From positions 248,001 through 312,000 of the forward strand of contig JBLXDJ010000003.1 in assembly GCA_048264105.1 (NCBI GenBank): 64,000 nt of DNA. The letters are read 5' to 3'. The position numbers and the translations under genes were made by a program. The notes beneath the pieces are model-generated. The model ran no database searches and was not told the origin of the DNA. It worked only from the letters and a program-made list of their open reading frames with translations. This DNA comes from Oceanospirillum sp048264105. Its GTDB lineage: Bacteria > Pseudomonadota > Gammaproteobacteria > Pseudomonadales > Halomonadaceae. Shown one piece after another: positions 18,399-26,925 of the stretch. Within the stretch, counting starts at the first letter, position 1. The number at the start of each line of letters is the position of its first letter.

Positions 18399-18998
18399 AT
18401 GTTTCAGCATCTGTTTGGCGTGATTTATCACCCGAAAGCTGAGTGGCAGCAAATTCGTGAAGAGAAATACACCTGGGTTGATTGCTATAAAAATGATCTG
18501 GTTTGGCTGGCAGCCATCCCACCCCTTTGTATGTTTATTGGCACCACCCAAATGGGCTGGAGTATTGCCGGAGGTGAATACGTAAAACTCACCGTCGCCA
18601 GCGCTCTGCCGATATCCATCGCCTTTTATTTCGCCCTGCTGATCGGCGTCTATGTGATGGCGAAAGCGGTGCACTGGATGGAAAGAACCTATGGTGCTGA
18701 TGCCAGCTTTGACCGCTGCATGGTGCTGACCACCTATACCTCAACACCGCTCTTTATGGCGGGTTTTGCCGGACTCTGGCCCGTCCTCTGGTTTGTGGTC
18801 TTTGCCGGTCTGCTGGCCGTGGCCTATACCATTTATCTGCTCTACAACGGCGTTGAAACCGTGATGGAGATACCGGAAGAACAGGCCTTTATGTTTGGCA
18901 CCTCGATTCTGACCGTTGGCCTTGTGGTACTGGTTGGCATGATTGTTACCACCGTTGTTCTCTGGGGCATGGGCATGATGCCGGTCTTTACCCACTAG
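18399..18998 (+). CDS. Yip1-family membrane protein
   Basis: 199 residues with five predicted membrane helices. The N-terminus is typical of bacterial Yip1 proteins (HLFGVIYHPKAEWQQIREE, then helices). Function in bacteria is unknown. Strong ribosome site AGGAGGT seven bases before the ATG. The 210 bp after ctaB show no gene and no clear terminator, so it may be read from the oxidase operon; the gene is followed by a strong terminator. Confidence 0.85.
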   Translation: MFQHLFGVIYHPKAEWQQIREEKYTWVDCYKNDLVWLAAIPPLCMFIGTTQMGWSIAGGEYVKLTVASALPISIAFYFALLIGVYVMAKAVHWMERTYGADASFDRCMVLTTYTSTPLFMAGFAGLWPVLWFVVFAGLLAVAYTIYLLYNGVETVMEIPEEQAFMFGTSILTVGLVVLVGMIVTTVVLWGMGMMPVFTH

Positions 18999-19135
18999 GC
19001 ATAAGCCTGACCCAATACCCAGCACAACGCACAGAACACCCCCACACCATCACAAGGATGTGAACCTGTTAGCCCGTAGCCTCACGATCAGGAGTGAGGT
19101 TCTGATCGCTATCCTCTGTAAAGCCATGTTCGCTT

Positions 19136-19162
19136 CGGGCCCTTTTCAGGGCCCGCTTTTTT
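19136..19162 (+). terminator. Intrinsic terminator after the Yip1 gene
   Basis: Perfect 7-bp stem CGGGCCC / GGGCCCG, 6-nt loop, then C and seven T. Confidence 0.9.
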
Positions 19163-19286
19163 TCTGACGCCAACACCACCGCAGACTGAAACTGCGCCAT
19201 GACCTCATCGGTCGAATAGCCTACAATCGCGCCAACAGATCTCATGACAACAGATTGTCCGACAGCCTCTTCATTCCGGAATATTC

Positions 19287-20252
19287 ATGGCTCGCAAGAA
19301 ACAACGCTCAACCTCAAAAAACTCACCGCTGCCCTATCGCGATGGGGTACCGCCCAGCTATCTGATTCTGCCCTGCGATGAAGAGCATCCCAAGGGACGC
19401 TGGCCGGATCTGCTGAGTTTCCTGCAGCATCGCTTTCCCCATATCGAGGCTGAGGTGTTACGCCAGCGCTTAGCGAAAGGTGATCTGGTGGATGATAGCG
19501 GACAAGCGCTGACAGAAGATGCCGACTTTATCGCCGGTAAAAAAATCTGGTACTACCGGGAAGTACCCAATGAGCAGCCGGTGCCCTTTGAGGAATCCAT
19601 TGTTTATGAAGACGATCTGATCGTTATCGCCGACAAACCTCACTGGTTATCCACCATTCCGGCCGGACGGCACCTGAAAGAGACCCTGCTGATTCGCCTG
19701 CGTAAGCGCCTTAATCTGCCGGACCTGGTTCCCGCACACCGATTGGATCGTGAAACCGCAGGTCTGGTACTGCTCTGCAAACAGCCGGAGCACCGTGGTG
19801 CTTATCAGACCCTGTTCCAGCAGCGGAACGTGCAGAAAACCTATCGTGCCGTGGCGGGGATCAACCCAGATCTGGAGCTGCCGCGAATCCACCGCAGTCT
19901 GATGGTCAAAGGTGATCATTTTTTCACCATGAAAGAAGCGGAAGGCGAACTCAATAGTGAAACGGCCATTGATCTGTTGCTGCGTCAGGGTGAACGGGCA
20001 CTGTACGAGATGAAACCCCATACCGGACGCCAGCATCAGCTGCGGGTGCATCTGGCATCCATGGGTATTCCGATTGAAAACGATCCCTGGTATCCCGAGG
20101 TTCAGGCGGAAGCCGATCACGATGATTACAGCCATCCGCTCCAGTTACTCGCTTATACACTGGAGTTTACCGACCCCGTCACCGGTGAAGAGCGTTTCTT
20201 TAAAAGCCAACAGCAACTGACGATTCCTCATCCGGAAGCCTCTGACAGCTGA
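19287..20252 (+). CDS. RluA-family pseudouridine synthase
   Basis: 321 residues. An N-terminal S4-like segment is followed by the catalytic domain with PAHRLDRETAGLVLLCK, the motif holding the catalytic aspartate, then KTYRAVAG and the closing TGRQHQLRVHLASMGIPI. It isomerises uridine in RNA. The target (rRNA or tRNA position) cannot be decided by eye; the long N-terminal extension and the YREVP segment place it in the subgroup near RluA/TruC-like enzymes of unassigned target. No clear partner genes. Confidence 0.9.
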   Translation: MARKKQRSTSKNSPLPYRDGVPPSYLILPCDEEHPKGRWPDLLSFLQHRFPHIEAEVLRQRLAKGDLVDDSGQALTEDADFIAGKKIWYYREVPNEQPVPFEESIVYEDDLIVIADKPHWLSTIPAGRHLKETLLIRLRKRLNLPDLVPAHRLDRETAGLVLLCKQPEHRGAYQTLFQQRNVQKTYRAVAGINPDLELPRIHRSLMVKGDHFFTMKEAEGELNSETAIDLLLRQGERALYEMKPHTGRQHQLRVHLASMGIPIENDPWYPEVQAEADHDDYSHPLQLLAYTLEFTDPVTGEERFFKSQQQLTIPHPEASDS

Positions 20253-20353
20253 TTCAAAAGCGGAAACAATTTAAGCTTCACAGAGCTGTAACAGCTTCTA
20301 TTCTTAATAGACTCAAATTCGGATGACAGCGCTGATCAAGCAAGGACAACCTT

Positions 20354-20665
20354 ATGTATAAGCTCGCTTTTTTCGTTCCAGAATCCCATCTCGAACCGGT
20401 GAAGAATGCGGTTTTTGAAACCGGAGCCGGTCGCATTGGGCACTATGATCACTGTTGCTGGCAGATCAAAGGTCAGGGACAGTTCCGGCCGCTGGAGGGC
20501 AGTCACCCTCATATCGGCTCTCAGAACGAGCTGGAAACGGTGGAAGAGTATCGGGTGGAACTGGTATGCGAGGACAGCCTGATCAAACAGGCGATTGCAG
20601 CGATGAAACTGGCGCATCCCTATGAGGAACCCGCCTATGATGTGTTCCGGCTGGAAGATCTGTAG
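20354..20665 (+). CDS. NIF3/YqfO C-terminal-domain protein
   Basis: 103 residues, a free-standing version of the alpha/beta domain inserted in NIF3/YqfO proteins and related to PII/CutA folds. Typical pieces: KLAFFVPESHLEPVKNAVF, GAGRIGHYDHCCWQ, GQFRPLEGSHPHIG, and MKLAHPYEEPAYDVF. Function is unknown. AAGGA lies ahead of the start. Confidence 0.88.
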   Translation: MYKLAFFVPESHLEPVKNAVFETGAGRIGHYDHCCWQIKGQGQFRPLEGSHPHIGSQNELETVEEYRVELVCEDSLIKQAIAAMKLAHPYEEPAYDVFRLEDL

Positions 20666-20716
20666 AGAGCCGGAGGACATACCAGTAAAGAAATGCCAGC
20701 AAAGAAAAGCCAGCAA

Positions 20717-21295
20717 TCAGCTGGCTTTGGCGGCTTCTATGGCCGCATAGAAACGGTCACGGTCTTCCTTGCTGACATCGCACTGATGCATCGGGAAGTG
20801 ACCTTTCTTACGGTCTTCAAAATAGAGACGCAGGGTCTTTTCAATGGTCGGGAAGGCCAGCTCACCCCATGGAATCTCATCTTCTGAAAAGAGTTCCACT
20901 TCAAGGCTCTCAGGGCCTGCACCGTATTCCGGCTTTGGCAGATCCGCCAGAAACATCATATAAACCTGACTGATAACCGTGGTGTCGATCAGCACGTATA
21001 GATGGCTGACATTCACTTCGGCCTGTGCTTCTTCCCAGGTTTCACGGGCGGCCGCTTCAACCGTGGTTTCTTCATTTTCCATAAAGCCTGCCGGCAGCGT
21101 CCAGTAACCCAGACGGGGTTCAATCGCCCGTTTGCAGAGCAGAACCTTATCGCCATAAACAGGAATGGTACCCGCAACAATCTTAGGATTGTGGTAGTGA
21201 ATCGTATCGCAGGCATCACAGATATGGCGTGGACGGTTATCATCATCCGGTATGCCGATCCGAACTTTCTCACCGCATTCGCTACAAAAATTCAT
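20717..21295 (-). CDS. Nudix hydrolase with N-terminal zinc ribbon
   Basis: 192 residues. Two Cys pairs at the N-terminus (FCSECG and CDAC) form a zinc ribbon, as in NADH pyrophosphatase-like proteins. The Nudix box is complete in its catalytic part (GFMENEETTVEAAARETWEE), with Ala where the last Gly usually stands. It should hydrolyse a nucleoside diphosphate-X compound; the substrate is not readable. Divergent from another Nudix gene; the 195 bp between hold two dyads. Confidence 0.9.
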   Translation of the reverse strand: MNFCSECGEKVRIGIPDDDNRPRHICDACDTIHYHNPKIVAGTIPVYGDKVLLCKRAIEPRLGYWTLPAGFMENEETTVEAAARETWEEAQAEVNVSHLYVLIDTTVISQVYMMFLADLPKPEYGAGPESLEVELFSEDEIPWGELAFPTIEKTLRLYFEDRKKGHFPMHQCDVSKEDRDRFYAAIEAAKAS

Positions 21296-21320
21296 CCTAA
21301 AGACGGTCCTTTATCCGAGC

Positions 21321-21337
21321 ACACTCTGACAGAGTGT
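21321..21337. promoter_or_regulatory. Perfect 17-bp palindrome between divergent Nudix genes
   Basis: ACACTCTG-A-CAGAGTGT, 26 bp before the minus-strand gene. Its compact symmetry suits a dimeric repressor site or a short RNA hairpin in the leader. Confidence 0.4.
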
Positions 21338-21372
21338 CTCTATCGAGCTAATGTCACCAGCGGCTGATGCCC

Positions 21373-21400
21373 CTGCCGTATTGAGCACAGAATACGGCAG
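21373..21400. repeat. Inverted repeat between divergent Nudix genes
   Basis: 10-bp arms CTGCCGTATT / AATACGGCAG around an 8-nt loop. There is no T run on either strand after it, so it is not a classical terminator. Confidence 0.5.
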
Positions 21401-21490
21401 AAAAACCCAATTGACTAGCGTCAAACTTTTCCCAGCAGCCGCTTTCTCCTTTAATATGGAGAGACTCCTAGGTAACAGGGATAACGCATT

Positions 21491-22195
21491 GTGACTGCTG
21501 AAACATCTGACAATCTGCCGCATCAGGCAACAAGCAGCTCCGTGGAAGAAAGCACCGATTATCTGGCGCTGCTCCGCCGTAAACTCGCCAACTTTACACC
21601 CGCCCGTATCAAAGGCTCTCATCCCGATGCTGCGGTTCTGATCGCTCTGACCGACAACCCTTTTGATCCGGAAATTATTCTCACCCGCCGCGCGTCTCAT
21701 CTTTCCAGCCATTCCGGGCAGGTGGCCTTTCCCGGCGGCATGCAGGACAAAACCGACCGCAACCTGAAACACACCGCCCTGCGCGAAAGTGAAGAAGAAG
21801 TGGCCATGCAGCCGGATCAGGTTGAGATTATCGGCAAGCTGAATCAGGTGATCTCCCATATGGGGGTTCGGGTCACGCCCTGGGTGGGTATCGTGCCGGA
21901 AAATATTGAGCTGACCGCCAACGAAGATGAACTGGACGCGATATTCCGGGTTCCCCTGAGCTTTTTCCTGAAAGATGAACGCCACCATACCGATGTGATT
22001 CCGGTGGAAAAGAAAGCGATCTATGTGCCCTGTTATCACTTTGATGAATTTGTCATTTGGGGTCTGTCTGCCATGATGCTGGTTGATCTGCTGAAAACCG
22101 GTCTGGGAGCCGACTTCTCGCTGACCAAGGTGCCAACGGCGGGCAGCCCGTTACGCCATCTTGAACCGAGCAAACACCGCCGGGTTTCAGAATAA
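21491..22195 (+). CDS. Nudix hydrolase of the CoA pyrophosphatase type (NudL-like)
   Basis: 234 residues from a GTG start. The segment DAAVLIALTD, FDPEIILTRRASHLSSHSGQ and then FPGGMQDKTDRNLKHTALRE followed by SEEEV is typical of the CoA pyrophosphatase subgroup: the SHSGQVAFPGG lead-in and an Asp in place of the first Nudix-box Glu. Such enzymes cleave CoA and acyl-CoA to phosphopantetheine and 3',5'-ADP. An alternative start inside the first 30 residues is possible because the GTG has only a weak upstream AGG. Confidence 0.88.
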   Translation: MTAETSDNLPHQATSSSVEESTDYLALLRRKLANFTPARIKGSHPDAAVLIALTDNPFDPEIILTRRASHLSSHSGQVAFPGGMQDKTDRNLKHTALRESEEEVAMQPDQVEIIGKLNQVISHMGVRVTPWVGIVPENIELTANEDELDAIFRVPLSFFLKDERHHTDVIPVEKKAIYVPCYHFDEFVIWGLSAMMLVDLLKTGLGADFSLTKVPTAGSPLRHLEPSKHRRVSE

Positions 22196-22264
22196 AAATA
22201 CGCACGAACACAATAATCAAAAACATAACAATAAAAGAAAGCCCCACACGTAAAGGAGCCAACC

Positions 22265-22795
22265 GTGATCTACGATCTGGGAAACAAACGCGCTGAGTTC
22301 GCGTCCGAGGAACACTTTATCGCCCCGAGTGCCGACCTGATTGGAGACATTCGCATCGGCCATCAGGCCAGTGTCTGGTTTAATGTCACCATCCGCGCCG
22401 ATAACGACACCATCACCATCGGCGAACAGTCCAATGTACAGGATGGTTCGGTACTGCATGTGGACGACAACATGCCGCTGATGCTGGGAAAAGGCGTAAC
22501 CATTGGCCATAAAGTGATGCTGCACGGTTGCGAAATTGGTGATTACAGCCTGATCGGAATGAATGCGGTGGTTTTAAATGGTGCGAAAATTGGCAAATAC
22601 TGCATAATTGGCGCCGGTGCTGTCGTTAAAGAGGGTATGGAGATCCCGGATGGCTCCCTTGTAGTTGGTGCTCCGGCGGTGATTAAACGCCAGATTACTG
22701 AAGCCCAATACAGCATGCTGGAAGCCAGCGCTCAACACTATGTTGATAACGGTGCCCGCTATCGGGAACAGCTTAAGCCCGGTTCTGAGACATAA
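22265..22795 (+). CDS. Gamma-class carbonic anhydrase family protein (YrdA/PaaY type)
   Basis: 176 residues from a GTG start with AAGGAG ahead. Left-handed beta-helix hexapeptide repeats run through most of the protein (IGDIRIGHQASVWFNVTIRA, IGDYSLIGMNAVVL, IGKYCIIGAGAVV), ending in a C-terminal helix. The three zinc histidines are present: DGSVLHV (His65) and GHKVMLHG (His82, His87). Many relatives show little carbonic anhydrase activity, so the true substrate is open. Confidence 0.9.
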   Translation: MIYDLGNKRAEFASEEHFIAPSADLIGDIRIGHQASVWFNVTIRADNDTITIGEQSNVQDGSVLHVDDNMPLMLGKGVTIGHKVMLHGCEIGDYSLIGMNAVVLNGAKIGKYCIIGAGAVVKEGMEIPDGSLVVGAPAVIKRQITEAQYSMLEASAQHYVDNGARYREQLKPGSET

Positions 22796-22893
22796 GACGC
22801 TGGATAACCCCTGATAGCCCGATGCGGATACCAAGCGGAACACTCGCTTGCTTCCGGGTCGCCTGAACGTGATTAGCCAAAACGGCATTTGTC

Positions 22894-22931
22894 AGAGATC
22901 GCTTCTGTCCGGCAGACAACAGACGATCTCT
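22894..22931 (+). repeat. Stem-loop in the leader of the DUF1289 gene
   Basis: Outer arms AGAGATCG / CGATCTCT with an inner TCTGT / ACAGA pairing, ending 13 bases before the GTG start. It leaves the GGAG ribosome site just outside the stem, so it could affect translation or RNA stability. Confidence 0.5.
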
Positions 22932-22944
22932 ACTGGAGTTTTTT

Positions 22945-23181
22945 GTGAGTCAGAAAGAATCCCTGTCTCAGGTTTCACAGCCTGAAACGAACCAACCTGC
23001 AGTCACTCCATCTCCCTGTGTCAGCATCTGTGCGCTGAATGATGAGGGCTTCTGTATCGGTTGCTATCGGGACGGCAACGAGATCCGTCTCTGGAACACC
23101 TACAGTAATGACCAGAAGCGTCAGGTGCTGAACAGCTGTCAGCGTCGGGCCAGTCTGGATCAGGCGTTCATCGCCCCGTAA
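22945..23181 (+). CDS. DUF1289 protein (Fe-S-type cysteine cluster, small)
   Basis: 78 residues from a GTG start (GGAG ten bases ahead). The core is the DUF1289 pattern: PSPCVSICALNDEGFCIGCY with four cysteines, then LWNTYSNDQKRQVL. Related to the small YdhL/YcgN-associated proteins of unknown role; the cysteine spacing suggests metal binding. Confidence 0.88.
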   Translation: MSQKESLSQVSQPETNQPAVTPSPCVSICALNDEGFCIGCYRDGNEIRLWNTYSNDQKRQVLNSCQRRASLDQAFIAP

Positions 23182-23206
23182 CCAACCTTGCGCTATTCCC
23201 GGTTGT

Positions 23207-23268
23207 GAAGAATCGTGCCGCTCGTCTAAAAACAATCATCTTCACATCCGGTTTCCGGCACGATCTTC
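23207..23268 (+). repeat. Long-range inverted repeat upstream of purT
   Basis: ATCGTGCCG (23212-23220) and CGGCACGAT (23256-23264), extended by GAAG / CTTC with one bulged A, around a 35-nt loop. It lies in the 176 bp between DUF1289 and purT. No T run follows. It may be a leader structure for purT; I did not recognise a PurR box or a known riboswitch. Confidence 0.45.
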
Positions 23269-23357
23269 CCAGCCCCGATCTCCTATTTCGTATTCACTAT
23301 TTTGATGCCACCGGATCTGATGTCCGGCCAGGCCTGCCAACTTAAAGGATCTGATTT

Positions 23358-24557
23358 ATGACCCATATCGGTACTCTGAATTCCATCGGGACTCCCCTTA
23401 GTCCGACCGCCACCCGTGTTCTGATGTGTGGCTGCGGTGAGCTGGGTAAAGAAGTCGTTATCGAGCTTCAGCGTCTGGGCTGCGAAGTGATCGCCGTTGA
23501 CCGCTACGAGAATGCCCCGGCTATGCAGGTTGCCCATCGCAGCCATGTGATCTCCATGCTGGATGGCGATGCCCTGCGCCGTGTGATCGAGCAGGAAAAA
23601 CCGCACTTAATCGTGCCGGAGATTGAAGCGATCGCCACCGACACGCTGGCAGAGCTGGAAAGCGAAGGTTTCAACGTAGTACCGACTGCCCGCGCAACTC
23701 AGCTGACCATGAACCGCGAAGGCATCCGCCGTCTGGCCGCAGAAGAGCTGGGGCTGTCCACCTCGCCTTACAAGTTCGCCGCTACCAAAGACGAGTACCT
23801 AGCCGCGATCAAAGAAGTGGGCATTCCCTGTGTGGTTAAGCCGATCATGTCCAGCTCCGGTAAAGGCCAGAGTCTGGTACGCTCTGATGCCGATGTCGAT
23901 CATGCCTGGGATTACGCTCAGGAAGGTGGTCGTGCCGGTGCGGGTAAAGTGATCGTGGAAGGTTTTGTCGATTTTGATTATGAGATCACCCTGCTGACTG
24001 TTCGCCATGAAGGCGGCACCTCCTTCTGTGCGCCTATCGGCCACCGCCAGGAGAAAGGTGACTACCGTGAATCCTGGCAGCCACAGGCGATGTCTGAGGT
24101 TGCTCTGGCGGAATCCCAGCGCATCGGCAAAGCGATCACTGATGCTCTGGGTGGCCGTGGTCTGTTTGGCGTTGAGCTGTTTGTGAAAGGCGATAACGTC
24201 TACTTCAGCGAAGTATCCCCGCGCCCGCACGATACCGGCATGGTTACCCTGATCTCTCAGGATCTGTCGGAATTTGCCCTGCACGCCCGCGCAATTCTGG
24301 GTCTGCCGATTCCGTCTATCCGCCAGTTTGGTCCGGCAGCATCGGCGGTGATTCTGGTGGAAGGCAACTCAGAGCAGGCTCGCTTTGGTAATCTGGCGGC
24401 CGCACTGGCGGAGCCGGATACCCAACTGCGCTTGTTTGGTAAGCCGGAAGTGAAGGGTGAGCGCCGCATGGGTGTTGCTCTGGCACTGGAAAACAGCATC
24501 GACGCTGCCGTAGAAAAAGCCAAGCGTTCTGCTGCAGCGGTATCTGTTGAACTGTAA
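23358..24557 (+). CDS. purT: Formate-dependent phosphoribosylglycinamide formyltransferase (PurT)
   Basis: 399 residues, ATP-grasp fold. It uses formate and ATP for the third step of purine synthesis (GAR to FGAR). N-terminal Rossmann part with VLMCGCGELGKEVVIELQRL and DRYENAPAMQVAHRS; ATP-grasp centre with VKPIMSSSGKGQS; metal/ATP site ELFVKGDNVYFSEVSPRPHD, then GMVTLISQ. Length fits the family (E. coli 392). AAAGGA precedes the ATG. Confidence 0.97.
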   Translation: MTHIGTLNSIGTPLSPTATRVLMCGCGELGKEVVIELQRLGCEVIAVDRYENAPAMQVAHRSHVISMLDGDALRRVIEQEKPHLIVPEIEAIATDTLAELESEGFNVVPTARATQLTMNREGIRRLAAEELGLSTSPYKFAATKDEYLAAIKEVGIPCVVKPIMSSSGKGQSLVRSDADVDHAWDYAQEGGRAGAGKVIVEGFVDFDYEITLLTVRHEGGTSFCAPIGHRQEKGDYRESWQPQAMSEVALAESQRIGKAITDALGGRGLFGVELFVKGDNVYFSEVSPRPHDTGMVTLISQDLSEFALHARAILGLPIPSIRQFGPAASAVILVEGNSEQARFGNLAAALAEPDTQLRLFGKPEVKGERRMGVALALENSIDAAVEKAKRSAAAVSVEL

Positions 24558-24616
24558 CGGTTGAGCTGTAAACCGGTACCAGACCGTTTGCAATAATCCT
24601 GAAGACAGATCAGGAA

Positions 24617-24654
24617 AAACGGTGCTCTGGCCTTTTAAGGCTTTAGCACCGTTT
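24617..24654 (+). terminator. Terminator-like hairpin after purT
   Basis: 10-bp perfect stem AAACGGTGCT / AGCACCGTTT with an inner GCCTT / AAGGC stem. Only a short T stretch follows (GTTTAAAC), so it may be a weak terminator or a 3'-end stabilising stem. Confidence 0.55.
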
Positions 24655-24759
24655 AAACCCCGCCTCCGAACGATTAGAATAGTTCGCAACCTTATGAACA
24701 TCTGAGCTTTTTCAGCACAGGTGATCAATCTATACACTGAATCAGAAGACAGATCCGAC

Positions 24760-25773
24760 ATGGAAAAACGCAGAGTTTTAACCGGCATCACCACCACAGG
24801 TACCCCTCACCTGGGTAACTATGTAGGTGCGATCCGCCCCGCTATCGAAGCGAGCCGTGATCCGAATAATGAATCTTTCTACTTCCTGGCTGACCTGCAC
24901 GCTTTGATCAAATGCCACGATCCGAAACGCGTACAGGAATCCCGTCGCGAGATCGCCGCTACCTGGCTGGCCTTGGGTCTGGATACCGATAACTCTGTTT
25001 TCTACCGTCAGTCTGACATCCCTGAGATCACGGAACTGACCTGGCTGCTGACCTGCGTTTGCGCCAAGGGTCTGATGAACCGCGCCCACGCTTATAAAGC
25101 AGCGGTACAGGACAACGAAGCAGAAGGTGGCGCAGATCCTGACAAAGGCATCACGATGGGTCTGTTCAGCTATCCGATCCTGATGGCGGCAGACATTCTG
25201 ATGTTTAACGCCACAGATGTTCCTGTTGGCCGTGACCAGATTCAGCATATCGAGATGGCCCGTGACGTTGCCGGTCGTTTCAACCACATCTACAAAGGTC
25301 AGTACTTCAAGCTGCCGGAAGCCCGCATCGAAGAAAGCGTTGCCGTGCTGAACGGGCTGGATGGCCGCAAGATGAGTAAGAGCTATAACAACACGATTCC
25401 GTTGTTCGTTTCTGAGAAGAAACTGCTCAAGCTGATCCGTAAGATCAAAACTAACTCACTGGAGCCGGGCGAGCCGAAGAGCACTGAGGATTGCACCCTG
25501 TTCCAGATCTGGCAGGCCTTTGCGGATGAAAGCCAGATTGCGGATATGCGCCAGCAGTACGAAAACGGCATCGGCTGGGGTGATATGAAGAACTCCCTGT
25601 TCGAACTGGTGAACGAGCACCTGAAAGAGCCGCGCGGCAAGTACGAAGAGCTGATGAACGATATGGGTTACGTTGAGGAAGTAATGCAGAAGGGCGCTGA
25701 AAAAGCCCGTGCAGAAGCGACTGACCTGATCGACCGTCTGCGTAAAACCGTAGGTTTTGGCTCTTTTGTATAA
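24760..25773 (+). CDS. trpS: Tryptophanyl-tRNA synthetase
   Basis: 337 residues from ATG 24760 (the frame continues 13 codons upstream to a GTG). Class I synthetase: HIGH-like TGTPHLGNYVGAIRP at the N-terminus and KMSKS in GLDGRKMSKSYNNTI. It charges tRNA-Trp. Length fits the family. Unusual point: the last codons and the stop lie in the first copy of a 29-bp tandem duplication that continues beyond the stop. Confidence 0.95.
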   Translation: MEKRRVLTGITTTGTPHLGNYVGAIRPAIEASRDPNNESFYFLADLHALIKCHDPKRVQESRREIAATWLALGLDTDNSVFYRQSDIPEITELTWLLTCVCAKGLMNRAHAYKAAVQDNEAEGGADPDKGITMGLFSYPILMAADILMFNATDVPVGRDQIQHIEMARDVAGRFNHIYKGQYFKLPEARIEESVAVLNGLDGRKMSKSYNNTIPLFVSEKKLLKLIRKIKTNSLEPGEPKSTEDCTLFQIWQAFADESQIADMRQQYENGIGWGDMKNSLFELVNEHLKEPRGKYEELMNDMGYVEEVMQKGAEKARAEATDLIDRLRKTVGFGSFV

Positions 25774-25805
25774 GCACCATAGGTTTTGGCTCTTATACAT
25801 AAGCA
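25751..25805 (+). repeat. Imperfect tandem duplication across the trpS stop codon
   Basis: TAGGTTTTGGCTCTT...TATAAGCA at 25751-25776 is repeated with few changes at 25780-25805 (period 29 bp). The first copy encodes the protein end; the second is downstream of the stop. Confidence 0.8.
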
Positions 25806-25861
25806 GCTGGGTTCATTCAGTTAAGACTTAGTCCTTAAGCTGAATATTCCGAAAGCTAAAA

Positions 25862-25892
25862 AAATCCCCGATCAATGATCGGGGATTTTTTT
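25862..25892 (+). terminator. Intrinsic terminator after trpS
   Basis: AATCCCCGATC / GATCGGGGATT stem with a 4-nt loop, followed by a long T run. The A run on the left means it can also act for the minus-strand cyclase gene. Confidence 0.92.
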
Positions 25893-25941
25893 TGCATCGG
25901 TGTTCTGACACTTATGTATTCTGCCACTTGCGGCGAATCGG

Positions 25942-26898
25942 TCAGGGTGACTCTTTATCCTGCCGCTCGGCGACAACCACCCGGTTTCGTCCAGCGAGTT
26001 TCGCCCGGTACAGGGCGTTGTCCGCCCGCAGAATCAGACCGGTCTGAGTTTCATGCTGCTGGCTGCTCTTAACCGACACCCCAAAGCTTGCGGTCACCAC
26101 AGGGGCAACATTGCTGCTAGGATGCTGCAGACCCAGCTCTTCAATCTCCTTACGGCAACGCTCCGCCAGATGCTGAGCCACATCCAGATCCTGTCCCGGC
26201 AGAATAATACAAAACTCTTCACCACCGTATCGGGCCACCTGATAACCGTAGCTTTCCAGCTGACTTTTCAGGTAATCCGCCACCGCCATCAGACACTTAT
26301 CCCCGGCCTGATGACCCAGATGGTCGTTATATTGTTTAAAGAAGTCGATATCAAAGAACACCAGACTCAGCGGCGTGCCCTGAAGCTCGGAGCGACGCAG
26401 CTCTTTTTCCAGCATCATATTGAAATGACGACGATTGGCGATACCGGTCAGTTCGTCGGTCAGTGCCATCTGGTTCAGCTTCTCAGCCTGCTTATTCAGC
26501 AGCGCTTCGCGCCGTACCATGGAGCTCACATCCTGCACCTCGATCACACAGAATCGCTTGCCTTCGGACTGCATCGGCTGGACACGGATCGACTGAGCGA
26601 AGCGCTCACGTCGCGCGCCCTCGCCACGATACAGCGGCAGTGGTGAGCGGTTAAGGCCGGGCGAAAGCAATGATGGCAGGCCCGATTTCAGCGCCTGTTC
26701 CACCGCATTATGGATACGGCACCCCTCAAGCTCGGGATAGCAGGCAAAGAGTTCTTTGCCCTGAAGATCTTCAGAGCTATCAAAGGCTTTGTTCAGCCAC
26801 TGATTGATAAAATGTACCCGACACGTCTCGTCCAGAATCATCACACCGGACTGGAGAACGGCAAGTGCCTGTTCAAAAAGCTGCATAAGCGTTTTCAA
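25942..26898 (-). CDS. PAS-GGDEF diguanylate cyclase
   Basis: 318 residues, no membrane helix. N-terminal PAS-like domain (about 8-125), short coiled coil (about 130-147), GGDEF domain (about 150-310). The catalytic motif is GGEEF (ARYGGEEFCIILPG, 225-229), which is active in many cyclases; the RxxD inhibitory site is absent at its usual place. Makes c-di-GMP. Third gene of an operon with a CheY-like regulator and a CheC-like phosphatase (27 bp after cheC), which suggests that its signal is linked to a phospho-relay. Confidence 0.92.
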   Translation of the reverse strand: MKTLMQLFEQALAVLQSGVMILDETCRVHFINQWLNKAFDSSEDLQGKELFACYPELEGCRIHNAVEQALKSGLPSLLSPGLNRSPLPLYRGEGARRERFAQSIRVQPMQSEGKRFCVIEVQDVSSMVRREALLNKQAEKLNQMALTDELTGIANRRHFNMMLEKELRRSELQGTPLSLVFFDIDFFKQYNDHLGHQAGDKCLMAVADYLKSQLESYGYQVARYGGEEFCIILPGQDLDVAQHLAERCRKEIEELGLQHPSSNVAPVVTASFGVSVKSSQQHETQTGLILRADNALYRAKLAGRNRVVVAERQDKESP

Positions 26899-26925
26899 TT
26901 CCTGAAACTGTCTAACGAGCCTGAG

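Noticed and set aside
21471..21490. Sequence AGGTAACAGGGATAACG resembling a homing-endonuclease (I-SceI) site
   Set aside because: Blocks are in the wrong order and no intron or endonuclease gene is near; chance similarity.
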